From Paludibacter sp. (GTDB lineage: Bacteria > Bacteroidota > Bacteroidia > Bacteroidales > Paludibacteraceae), in the NCBI GenBank assembly GCA_019163375.1, contig JAFLKK010000009.1, positions 62,001-126,000 on the forward strand: a stretch of DNA of 64,000 nt, written 5' to 3'. This document shows, piece by piece, positions 9,090 through 16,777 of the stretch (position 1 is its first letter; every line of letters starts with the position of its first letter). The translations under genes and the position numbers were made by a program. The notes under the pieces were generated by a model. That model searched no databases and was not told the DNA's origin. It was given only the letters and a program-made list of their open reading frames with translations.

Positions 9090-9176
9090 ATTTTAATTTA
9101 CGATTTATTCAATTACCATTTACCATTTTAAAGCAAGGTCTTGAATCTTTGTTCTTTGTTCTTGAGTCTAAAAAAG

Positions 9177-9220
9177 AAATCTCCCGCAATTTTACACGGA
9201 TGTAAAACAACAGGAGATTT
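9177..9220 (-). terminator. Terminator-like hairpin after rpmA
   Basis: The outer arms AAATCTCC and GGAGATTT enclose an inner TTTTAC/GTAAAA stem. On the minus strand the hairpin ends in a T-rich run (ATTTCTTTTTT). It lies between rpmA and serS and should end the rplU-rpmA transcript. Confidence 0.7.
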
Positions 9221-9246
9221 ATGTGTGATGCGTATCGACTAGCTTT

Positions 9247-9513
9247 TTAGTTAGCTACTTCGATAGGTTTTACAGAAACAAATGACTTGTTGTCTTTCTT
9301 TTTTCTGAATTCTACGATTCCATCAACTAGTGCAAACAAAGTGTGGTCTTTTCCCATACCAATGTTTTGACCAATGTGGTGTACTGTTCCGCGTTGACGT
9401 ACTATGATGTTACCTGCTTTAGCAAATTGACCACCGTAAATTTTAACGCCAAGTCGTTTGCTTTCCGATTCACGACCGTTTCTTGAGCTACCCGCCCCTT
9501 TCTTATGTGCCAT
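9247..9513 (-). CDS. rpmA: 50S ribosomal protein L27
   Basis: An 88-residue protein beginning [24 protein letters not shown], the universal L27 N-terminus that reaches into the peptidyl-transferase centre, followed by [29 protein letters not shown]. There is no N-terminal cleavage extension of the Firmicutes kind. It follows rplU by about 20 bases in the same transcript. Confidence 0.98.
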   Translation of the reverse strand: MAHKKGAGSSRNGRESESKRLGVKIYGGQFAKAGNIIVRQRGTVHHIGQNIGMGKDHTLFALVDGIVEFRKKKDNKSFVSVKPIEVAN

Positions 9514-9534
9514 TTTCTTCTAATTTTTTTTCGG

Positions 9535-9849
9535 TTAAGCTACAATTTCTTTGATAAATAATTCTGTGAAATCTTGACGGTGACCGTTACGTTTGCGGTA
9601 ACCTTTACGACGTTTTTTGTGGAAAACGATTACTTTTTCGCCACGTACGTGCGATAATACTTCACAAACTATTTTTGCACCTGCAACTACGGGAGCACCT
9701 ACTGTGATAGCACCTTCGTTGTCGATCAATAATACTTTGTCAAATTCTACTACAGCGCCTCTGTCGGCTTCTGCCATGCGATGGATATACAGTCTTTTTC
9801 CGGCTTCCACCTTGAACTGTTGTCCCAAAATTTCTACGATTGCGTACAT
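9535..9849 (-). CDS. rplU: 50S ribosomal protein L21
   Basis: This 104-residue protein starts [24 protein letters not shown] and contains [23 protein letters not shown], the L21 core that binds 23S rRNA. It is the first gene of the rplU-rpmA operon. The 75 or so bases upstream can fold into a compact structure, described separately, which may be a ribosomal-protein-type autoregulatory leader. Confidence 0.98.
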   Translation of the reverse strand: MYAIVEILGQQFKVEAGKRLYIHRMAEADRGAVVEFDKVLLIDNEGAITVGAPVVAGAKIVCEVLSHVRGEKVIVFHKKRRKGYRKRNGHRQDFTELFIKEIVA

Positions 9850-9874
9850 TTTTTAAATGACTTTTCTGATTACA

Positions 9875-9923
9875 TCGGGAAGGTGAGGTGCCGTTGGCAT
9901 TGCTGCTTTTTTACCTTATCCGA
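9875..9923 (-). promoter_or_regulatory. Possible structured 5' leader of rplU-rpmA
   Basis: On the minus-strand transcript UCGG (9920-9923) pairs with CCGA (9875-9878), AAGGU (9913-9917) pairs with ACCUU (9880-9884), and an inner UGCC/GGCA hairpin sits at 9889-9899. The structure fills the leader between the promoter and the L21 start. Autoregulation by a ribosomal protein is inference from position only. Confidence 0.4.
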
Positions 9924-9933
9924 AATTGAGGTG

Positions 9934-9941
9934 CAAAATTA
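9934..9941 (-). promoter_or_regulatory. -7 element of the rplU promoter
   Basis: On the minus strand this reads TAATTTTG, a match to TAnnTTTG, about 85 bases before the rplU start codon. It would start the RNA just before the folded leader. Confidence 0.5.
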
Positions 9942-10049
9942 CACATTTATTTTTAATCTACAAAGTGTTTCTGTAAAATAATTTACAATAATCTTGTGAT
10001 TTTAGACTGACTTTTAGATTATTAGTTTGCTGTACGAAAAGCCTGTTGC

Positions 10050-10880
10050 TCAGCCAATTTTTACAGAGGTCATTGTTAAGGAACCCATCACGGCTTTATC
10101 ATTGAAAAATGAAACTTCCTCATCCTCTTTTTTTAGTGCCAGCGCATACAGCAATGGTAGATAATGATCAGCCGATGGTACAGCCATGTCAACTGCTTTT
10201 CCTAATGATTTGTAATTGATTAGCTCGTTGTGTTTATTGTCCGAAATTAGTTTTTTTACTGTTTCGTTTGCTTCAATTGTCCAGTCGTAACCGTATTCCT
10301 GATCATCCGGTTTGTCCCAGGCCACCTCGCGCAGGTTGTGAACAATGTTACCGCTGGCGATAATCAATACACCTTTATCTCTCAATGATTCCAGCTCTTT
10401 TGCCAACTCATAATGTTGTTTTGGCGATTTGTTGTAATCCAGGCTTAATTGAATAACCGGAATATCAGCTTTGGGGTAAATACGCCTGATCACACTCCAC
10501 GTGCCATGATCCAATCCCCATTTTTCGTCGGGCAATACCGAAGAACTTTTGATTAAATTTATAGTTTCCTTGGCAAGCTCGGGATTTCCGGGCGCAGGAT
10601 AATTTATGTCATAGAGTTCCCGTGGAAACCCGCCAAAATCGTGAATGGTTTTGGGCTGTTGCATGGCTGTGACCTGAGTTCCGCGCGTTTCCCAGTGTGC
10701 TGAAATACAAATAATCGCTTTAGGCACAGGTAAAGTGTCGCCCATGTCTCGCCATGTTTGTACAAATTCATTCTCTTCGATGGCGTACATTGGACTTCCA
10801 TGACCAACAAACAGTACGGGCATACGCCGGTTGTTTTCAGATATGTAAATTGACTTCATGTTTTTTTCTGAATTATTCAT
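10050..10880 (-). CDS. LigB-type extradiol dioxygenase, 4,5-DOPA dioxygenase (YgiD) family
   Basis: A 276-residue cytoplasmic protein. It has the LigB/YgiD pattern: MPVLFVGHGSPM near residue 20 (metal His), ICISAHWETRG near 57 (second His), then IHDFGGFPRELYDINYPAPG, LDHGTWSVIRRIYP with H at about 124, and IIASGNIVHNLREV with H at about 182. These histidines bind zinc or iron in the family. E. coli YgiD opens the ring of L-DOPA; the natural substrate here is unknown. It stands alone between rplU and an SRPBCC gene and is followed by no hairpin of its own that I could see. Confidence 0.88.
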   Translation of the reverse strand: MNNSEKNMKSIYISENNRRMPVLFVGHGSPMYAIEENEFVQTWRDMGDTLPVPKAIICISAHWETRGTQVTAMQQPKTIHDFGGFPRELYDINYPAPGNPELAKETINLIKSSSVLPDEKWGLDHGTWSVIRRIYPKADIPVIQLSLDYNKSPKQHYELAKELESLRDKGVLIIASGNIVHNLREVAWDKPDDQEYGYDWTIEANETVKKLISDNKHNELINYKSLGKAVDMAVPSADHYLPLLYALALKKEDEEVSFFNDKAVMGSLTMTSVKIG

Positions 10881-10940
10881 AAATATATATGAATGACAAA
10901 TTTATGAATATTATTTTAAGATGTGCTGTTTTATAAAAAA

Positions 10941-10971
10941 AAACGAAACCCAAAATCAATGAGTTTCGTTT
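10941..10971 (-). terminator. Terminator after the SRPBCC gene
   Basis: AAACGAAAC pairs with GTTTCGTTT across a 13-nt loop. On the minus strand a run of nine T follows directly. Confidence 0.85.
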
Positions 10972-10990
10972 ATTTTTTAAGTGTTGAACA

Positions 10991-11524
10991 TTAGTTTTCG
11001 CTTAATTTTTTCAATCTTCCTAAACCTCTATCCCAGTCTTTTCCCATCGATTTTTCCATATTCATAAATAGAATCATAATGTTGAATGGATAAGGCATGG
11101 TTCCTGTCATTCCCCAGGTAGCTTTTGTTCCATTGCCTTCGGTGTTAAGTTTTACAAAGCCTTTTCCGTGGCTTTCCTGAGGTTCAATGAATACTAACTC
11201 TGTTTCAAAAAGTGTTGGTTTCTCAATACGGGTAATGGTTTGACTTCCCTTGCCCACTATTTCCCCAGCCCAACTTTGTTTCGCTCCAATGGTTCCGTCG
11301 GTTCCACTCATTTCTTTTTTCATGTCGGGTTCGTGATCATTCCACGGACTCCATCTGTCTAGCGCTGCCAGACTATTCGCATTTGCCCAAACGCTGTCGA
11401 TAGGTGCATTGATGGTAATGGATTTCTCGTAAGCAAATTCTTTTGGTACAAATAAAGCGATAAATAAAATTAAGCCTACGATGGTTGCGAGTACAATACC
11501 AATGATTTTTAAAGCTTTCATCAT
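10991..11524 (-). CDS. Membrane-anchored SRPBCC (START/polyketide cyclase-like) family protein
   Basis: This 177-residue protein has one N-terminal membrane helix (IIGIVLATIVGLILFIALFVP) and a small SRPBCC fold behind it: FAYEKSITINAPIDSVWANANSL, then DRWSPWNDHEPDMKKEMSG, typical of the polyketide cyclase/dehydrase group. The fold makes a deep hydrophobic pocket for lipids or other small molecules; no catalytic residues can be named. Two ATG codons sit side by side at the start. It is a different gene from the SRPBCC protein just upstream and does not look like a duplication of it. Confidence 0.8.
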   Translation of the reverse strand: MMKALKIIGIVLATIVGLILFIALFVPKEFAYEKSITINAPIDSVWANANSLAALDRWSPWNDHEPDMKKEMSGTDGTIGAKQSWAGEIVGKGSQTITRIEKPTLFETELVFIEPQESHGKGFVKLNTEGNGTKATWGMTGTMPYPFNIMILFMNMEKSMGKDWDRGLGRLKKLSEN

Positions 11525-11656
11525 GATGTAGATTTTTATAGATTATCTTTTTTGATATGTTTCTGATTCAACACATTCTAAGTCTAAAATGTTGACGGAA
11601 TGCGCAGTAAATTATAATTATTCAGTAGATTTTTTTATAATAACCCATGAAAAGAG

Positions 11657-12133
11657 CTATTTTACCGAATAGATTCCAAATCTTTTCTCAAGTGCGGCAG
11701 TCCGATAATTAAATATTTTTTTGAGCTTTGATTGGATAACCAATTTGTTGGCAATTGCCCCAATAACTCCGAAAGGTGGTTGGTAACTGACAATATCGGT
11801 CATCAAGACTCCGTTTTCTATCGGGCGAATAAGGTGTTGATGATGCCACATGGCGTAAGGTCCAATGCGCTGTTCGTCGATAAAGAATTCTTTGTCGCGA
11901 ATATGTGTGATTTCCGTTACCCAGGTAGTTTTTATGCCAAAGATCGGACTTACTTTGTAGCCGATAATCATTCCGTCGTACATTTTTTCCAAAGGCTGCT
12001 TTGTATTTATTATATCGAATCCCATGTAGTCGGGTGTTATTTCTTTGAGATTGGTGGGTGAGGAAATGAAATCCCAAATCTCATTGATGGATGCATTGAT
12101 TTTTTGCTCGCTGTGAAATTGATAAAAAGCCAT
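11657..12133 (-). CDS. SRPBCC family protein, coenzyme Q-binding/cyclase-like, soluble
   Basis: A 158-residue soluble protein opening with FHSEQKINASINEIWDFISSPTNLKEITPDYMGF, the usual first strand and helix of the SRPBCC ligand-binding fold. WVTEITHIRDKEFFIDEQRIGPYAMWHHQHLIRPIENGVLMTDIVSYQPPFGVIGAIANKLVI then matches a group often annotated as cell-division inhibitor or cyclase. Function is unknown. It reads in the same direction as the dioxygenase, the other SRPBCC gene and the MFS gene, but terminators on either side suggest separate transcripts. Confidence 0.78.
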   Translation of the reverse strand: MAFYQFHSEQKINASINEIWDFISSPTNLKEITPDYMGFDIINTKQPLEKMYDGMIIGYKVSPIFGIKTTWVTEITHIRDKEFFIDEQRIGPYAMWHHQHLIRPIENGVLMTDIVSYQPPFGVIGAIANKLVIQSKLKKIFNYRTAALEKRFGIYSVK

Positions 12134-12166
12134 GGCTGATTTTATTTAGTTTTAATTTTAAAAATA

Positions 12167-12201
12167 AAACCCCCTCAAACACAAATAGTTTAAGGGGGTT
12201 T
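12167..12201 (-). terminator. Terminator after the MFS transporter
   Basis: AAACCCCCT pairs with AGGGGGTTT, extended by AAAC/GTTT across one mismatch, with a 7-nt loop. A T-rich run follows on the minus strand. Confidence 0.88.
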
Positions 12202-12221
12202 CAAAATTTCATAAGAAAAGA

Positions 12222-13625
12222 CTATTCTCTGATGTTTGGTTTTTCAAGTCCGTAGCCCATTTTTTTATCTTCTGCTTTGAGCAAGAAAGCAAAAACAATG
12301 GCTAATATTCCGAAGCAGGAAAATATAAGCATAGGAATGGTGTAGTTATATTGTGTGATAATTTGCTCTTTTCCTTCTACCATTTTAGTGATCGTACCGG
12401 TGATACAATATTTGTCAAGTACATAGCCAATCAACAACGGCACACCCATTAATCCCCAGTTTTGAACCCAAAAGGTCATCGCATAAGCTGTTCCTAGTTT
12501 GCTTTCAGGAATGATTTTAGCAATTGCAGGCCACATAGCCGATGGTACTAAAGAGAATGCGATACCCAGTACCACTACAAGTCCGATGGCAATGGGAAAA
12601 CTGTTGAGCGAAGGGATTGAAAACAGTAAATGCACACAAACCAAGATGATTGAACCGATAATCATGATGGTGGCGCCTTTTCCTTTTTTGTCGGAAATAC
12701 CACCAAAAACAGGGGTTAGCAGCAATGCGCTAAACGGCAACAGTGCCGGAATATAACCCGCATAAGTGTCTGAAACATCAAATTTTTGAACAATGAGGTT
12801 GGTGGCAAATTTGATAAATGGGAAAACAGCTGAGTAAAACAGCACGCAAAGAATGGCGATGTACCAAAATGCTTTGTTTTTTGCAATGTCTGTTACATCC
12901 GAAAATTTGAACTCTTCGTCGTTTGCAATTCCGGCATCCGATTCTTCCTGATCTAATTTTTTATCTAAAACGGTGAAGAAAATAAATACCAATAATCCAA
13001 TCAGCAATAAAACGATAGACAAAAGAACAGGTGAACTTACATTTTTTGTCAGGTTTACAAGTGGGAGTGGAGTAAACATGGCCAATGCAGTACCGATACG
13101 CCCTGTAGACGTATTTAATCCGATAGCCAGTGCCATTTCTTTGCCTCTAAACCACCGGACTACCGCTTTGTTGGCAGCAATACCGAACATTTCGCAACCA
13201 ACACCGAAAATACCAAAACCTAATCCGGCAAATAGAGCTGATTTAGAAGTGCCGTTAAAAACCTGCCACGATCCGATAGAGAATTCCAATGTTCCTACAA
13301 CGTGCCCCGAAATAGCCCAGTATTTAATTCCGGCTCCAAATAACATGATAAATATGGCAAGGAAGCCGGTGAAGCGAGTTCCGAGTTTGTCGAGTATCAT
13401 TCCGCTGAAAATCAGCATTAAAAGGAATACGTTGAACCAACCGTATCCACTGGTAAAGAGACCATAATCAGAAGCCGACCACGATAATTTGCCTTGTAAA
13501 CTTTCCTGCAACGGTGCCATTGCATCGGTAAGATAATACATACACATCATGGTAAAGGATACCAATATCAGTACCACCCATCGCGCGGATTTAGATTCGC
13601 GAAGTGAAGATTTTTGTTCCGTCAT
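12222..13625 (-). CDS. Major facilitator superfamily transporter
   Basis: This 467-residue protein has about twelve hydrophobic helices and the MFS A-motif variant GMILDKLGTRFTG between helices 2 and 3, repeated more weakly as GGISDKKGKGATI between helices 8 and 9. A charged central loop (DKKLDQEESDAGIANDEEFK) splits the halves. The overall look is that of the MFSD1-like / oxalate-formate antiporter neighbourhood common in Bacteroidales, but I cannot name the substrate. It stands alone with its own terminator and a 345-base gap before clpC. Confidence 0.88.
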   Translation of the reverse strand: MTEQKSSLRESKSARWVVLILVSFTMMCMYYLTDAMAPLQESLQGKLSWSASDYGLFTSGYGWFNVFLLMLIFSGMILDKLGTRFTGFLAIFIMLFGAGIKYWAISGHVVGTLEFSIGSWQVFNGTSKSALFAGLGFGIFGVGCEMFGIAANKAVVRWFRGKEMALAIGLNTSTGRIGTALAMFTPLPLVNLTKNVSSPVLLSIVLLLIGLLVFIFFTVLDKKLDQEESDAGIANDEEFKFSDVTDIAKNKAFWYIAILCVLFYSAVFPFIKFATNLIVQKFDVSDTYAGYIPALLPFSALLLTPVFGGISDKKGKGATIMIIGSIILVCVHLLFSIPSLNSFPIAIGLVVVLGIAFSLVPSAMWPAIAKIIPESKLGTAYAMTFWVQNWGLMGVPLLIGYVLDKYCITGTITKMVEGKEQIITQYNYTIPMLIFSCFGILAIVFAFLLKAEDKKMGYGLEKPNIRE

Positions 13626-13970
13626 AAACTATTTGTTTTATTAATTTGTTTTTGAATTATTAATTTGCACGTGAAATGACTAAGTATTGATGCATTTTAC
13701 ATTTATGGCGCACAAAACTACTGAAAAAAATCATTTGTTGAGCATAACTGACAAAATTTCCGATAAAAATACATTTTTGCTGTTTCGGTATTGTTTTTGA
13801 CGAATACAGAAAGAATTTTACCATCTATTTTATACTTAATAATTCAGTTAGAATTCTCATTTCTTAGTTTTTTATTCCTATTTTTGTAGAAGAATAATAC
13901 CACAAACAAGTGAGGTCTTAACTTATCAATATTCTGAACTCGAAAGTAAAACCAATCAAACTACGAATAT
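13626..13970. other. Divergent intergenic region between the MFS gene and clpC
   Basis: No credible gene is present. The region is AT-rich and must hold the promoters of both divergent genes. A clear -7 match lies on the clpC side; I found no convincing heat-shock operator such as CIRCE. Confidence 0.6.
13879..13886 (+). promoter_or_regulatory. -7 element upstream of clpC
   Basis: TATTTTTG fits TAnnTTTG and lies about 85 bases before the clpC ATG. The -33 side has only a weak TTAG. Confidence 0.45.
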
Positions 13971-16475
13971 ATGACAGTCAACTATTCAGAACAATTACAT
14001 AATGTGCTTTTGTACAGTTCGCAAGAAGCCGAACGATTGGGCAATAATTATGTTGGCCCCGAGCATTTGCTGTTGGGTATCTTACGTAACGGTAGCGGAA
14101 AAGCCATCGATATTTTAAACGGATCGCACGTGAGTTTATCTAAAATAAAACAAACGATAGAAAGTCAAATACGCACCGATCTTGAACCCAGCGGCCAAGA
14201 AATTCCAACACTGAAAAGTACGGAAAAGATAAAAAAGATTATGGAGTTAGAAACCCGTTCATTGTCGGCCGAAACTGCTGATACCGAACATTTACTTTTA
14301 GCTATTTTGAAAGAAAAAAATAATTTGGCCGGCGATATTTTATCGGCAGAGCACTTAACATACGATCAGGCCAAGGCATTTATCGAAAAACCCGAAATTA
14401 TTATGGGTTCGAGCTTTTCGGATGATGATGAAGATGATGAAGATCCACGTCAAAAAAAGAAACCAAGTTCGGCAGCGGGCGCAAAACAAAGTGATACCCC
14501 TGCGTTGGACACTTTTGGGACCGATATTACCAAAGCGGCACTCGAAAATCGTTTGGATCCGATAGTTGGTCGTAATAAAGAAATTGAACGATTGGCACAA
14601 ATTCTGAGTCGTCGTAAAAAGAATAATCCTGTTCTGATTGGTGATCCCGGAGTGGGCAAGTCGGCCATTGTTGAAGGACTCGCATTGCGCATTATTCAAC
14701 GTCGTGTATCGCGTGTACTTTTCGACAAGCGTGTGGTGTCGTTGGATATGGCTTCCATTGTGGCGGGCACAAAATACCGTGGGCAATTTGAAGAACGTAT
14801 CAAAGCCATTTTGAATGAGTTGACAAAAAATCCGGATGTGATTTTGTTTATCGACGAGATTCATACCATAGTTGGTGCAGGTGGTGCGCCGGGTTCGCTC
14901 GATGCTGCCAATATGCTGAAACCGGCGTTGGCTCGTGGCGAAATTCAATGTGTGGGTGCTACTACGCTGGACGAATATCGCAAAAGTATTGAAAAAGATG
15001 GTGCGTTGGAGCGTCGTTTCCAAAAAGTAATGGTTGACCCGACTACAGCCGATGAGACCTTACAAATTCTTGAAAATATCCAAGATAGATATGAATATCA
15101 CCACAATGTGCGTTATACGCCCGAAGCTATCAAGGCTTGTGTGCATTTGACCGACCGTTACATTACCGATCGATGTTTCCCCGATAAGGCTATTGATGCA
15201 TTGGATGAAGCCGGATCGCGTGTTCACATTGGTACTGTTTCCGTTCCTGCTGAAATAGAGGAATTGGAAAAACGCATTGAGGATTTGAAGAAAGAAAAAC
15301 TAAAAGTTCTATCCGAACAAAGATATGAATTGGCTGGACCTATTCGCGATCAGGAAAAACAAACGCAATATCAACTCGAAGACGCCATAAAACGCTGGGA
15401 AGAGGAAGCGCAACTTCACCCCGAAACAGTGGATGAAGAGCAAGTGGCCGAAGTAGTGGCTATGATGTCGGGCATTCCGGTGCAACGAATTGCGCAAGCC
15501 GAAGGTTTGAAATTGCGTCAAATGAAAGATGTTTTGCAAAGTAAGGTTATTGGACAAGACGAAGCGGTAAATAAAATTGTAAAAGCCATTCAACGAAATC
15601 GTATCGGACTGAAGGATCCAAACAAACCGATTGGCTCGTTTATTTTTCTTGGACCTACAGGTGTTGGTAAAACTCACCTGGCGAAGATTTTGGCAGAGTT
15701 TATGTTTGATAGTGCTGACTCGTTGATTCGTGTGGATATGAGCGAATACATGGAGAAATTCAGTGTTTCGCGTCTTATCGGAGCACCTCCGGGATATGTG
15801 GGTTATGAGGAAGGTGGACAATTGACAGAGAAAGTTCGCCGTAAACCTTATTCGATTATTTTGCTTGACGAAATTGAAAAAGCACATGCCGATGTATTCA
15901 ATATCCTTTTGCAGGTAATGGACGAAGGACGCTTGACGGATAGTTTGGGTCGTAGGATTGATTTCAAAAATACGATTATCATCATGACCTCCAATGTTGG
16001 AACACGTCAGTTGAAAGATTTTGGTAAAGGTGTTGGTTTCAATACCTCTACAACAACTGAAGCCGACTCGGAATTCTCACGTGGGGTGATTCAAAAAGCG
16101 TTGAACCGCACTTTTGCACCTGAATTTCTGAACCGTGTGGACGATGTAATCATGTTTGATCAATTGAGCAAAGATTCTATCGCATCCATTATCGATTTAG
16201 AATTGAAAGGAATTTTCGGTCGGGTAACCGCCATGGGTTATAAACTGGAACTCACTAGCGAAGCAAAAGATTATATTGCTGAAAAAGGATATGATGTTCA
16301 ATTTGGTGCTCGTCCGCTAAAACGTGCTATCCAAAAATACCTCGAAGACGAATTGGCCGATGTGGTATTGGGTGGCGAACTGGAAGCCGGCGATACTATT
16401 TTGATGGAATTGGAGCCGGAAACGAAAGCAATCAAGGCCAAAATTGTAAAACCAATTATTGCTCTCAATAATTAA
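13971..16475 (+). CDS. clpC: ClpC-type AAA+ protease ATPase subunit
   Basis: An 834-residue Hsp100 unfoldase that would feed substrates to ClpP. It has a double Clp-N repeat ([13 protein letters not shown] near 28, [14 protein letters not shown] near 104), an acidic linker (DDDEDDED) near 152, the first AAA+ module with Walker [10 protein letters not shown] and Walker [10 protein letters not shown], a middle UVR-type coiled coil (residues about 425-470, [21 protein letters not shown]), and the second AAA+ module with GPTGVGKTH and [12 protein letters not shown]. The long C-terminal D2 domain is complete. No mcsA/mcsB or ctsR gene is adjacent, unlike the Firmicutes clpC operon. It is followed by its own terminator. 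Confidence 0.96.
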   Translation: MTVNYSEQLHNVLLYSSQEAERLGNNYVGPEHLLLGILRNGSGKAIDILNGSHVSLSKIKQTIESQIRTDLEPSGQEIPTLKSTEKIKKIMELETRSLSAETADTEHLLLAILKEKNNLAGDILSAEHLTYDQAKAFIEKPEIIMGSSFSDDDEDDEDPRQKKKPSSAAGAKQSDTPALDTFGTDITKAALENRLDPIVGRNKEIERLAQILSRRKKNNPVLIGDPGVGKSAIVEGLALRIIQRRVSRVLFDKRVVSLDMASIVAGTKYRGQFEERIKAILNELTKNPDVILFIDEIHTIVGAGGAPGSLDAANMLKPALARGEIQCVGATTLDEYRKSIEKDGALERRFQKVMVDPTTADETLQILENIQDRYEYHHNVRYTPEAIKACVHLTDRYITDRCFPDKAIDALDEAGSRVHIGTVSVPAEIEELEKRIEDLKKEKLKVLSEQRYELAGPIRDQEKQTQYQLEDAIKRWEEEAQLHPETVDEEQVAEVVAMMSGIPVQRIAQAEGLKLRQMKDVLQSKVIGQDEAVNKIVKAIQRNRIGLKDPNKPIGSFIFLGPTGVGKTHLAKILAEFMFDSADSLIRVDMSEYMEKFSVSRLIGAPPGYVGYEEGGQLTEKVRRKPYSIILLDEIEKAHADVFNILLQVMDEGRLTDSLGRRIDFKNTIIIMTSNVGTRQLKDFGKGVGFNTSTTTEADSEFSRGVIQKALNRTFAPEFLNRVDDVIMFDQLSKDSIASIIDLELKGIFGRVTAMGYKLELTSEAKDYIAEKGYDVQFGARPLKRAIQKYLEDELADVVLGGELEAGDTILMELEPETKAIKAKIVKPIIALNN

Positions 16476-16496
16476 GAAATTAATTGTTTAAATATT

Positions 16497-16529
16497 AAAA
16501 TCCCTGTCGCAAATTGTGGCAGGGATTTT
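16497..16529 (+). terminator. Terminator after clpC
   Basis: AAAATCCCTG pairs with CAGGGATTTT around a 13-nt loop, followed by a T-rich stretch, 20 bases after the clpC stop. Confidence 0.88.
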
Positions 16530-16686
16530 GTTATTTTAGTCAATCGAATTGATTTAAAATCGAATTTTATGTAATCTATCCTGAAAAGATGAAGATTTCA
16601 TAGTTGTTTTCAAATCTTTTTTAAATGATAGTCGTTTATAAATAGAATTTTCACAACAAAAAGAATAGCATTCCGTTAATATGTTG

Positions 16687-16694
16687 TATTTTTG
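16687..16694 (+). promoter_or_regulatory. -7 element upstream of the AsmA-like gene
   Basis: TATTTTTG matches TAnnTTTG about 85 bases before the ATG. Apart from the clpC terminator this is all I see in the 302-base gap. Confidence 0.45.
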
Positions 16695-16777
16695 TTCATT
16701 CCATAAAATGCGGTACATACATCGTACATTAATTATCTGTTATACTCTAAAATAATACATTATTCATTCTACTTATT

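Noticed and set aside
12973-13467. A 164-residue plus-strand frame inside the MFS gene
   Set aside because: Mirror of the MFS coding sequence with no domain content.
14355-15023. A 222-residue minus-strand frame inside clpC
   Set aside because: It lies fully antisense to a well-conserved ClpC gene and has no family features.
15309-15887. A 192-residue minus-strand frame inside clpC
   Set aside because: Antisense shadow of conserved coding sequence.
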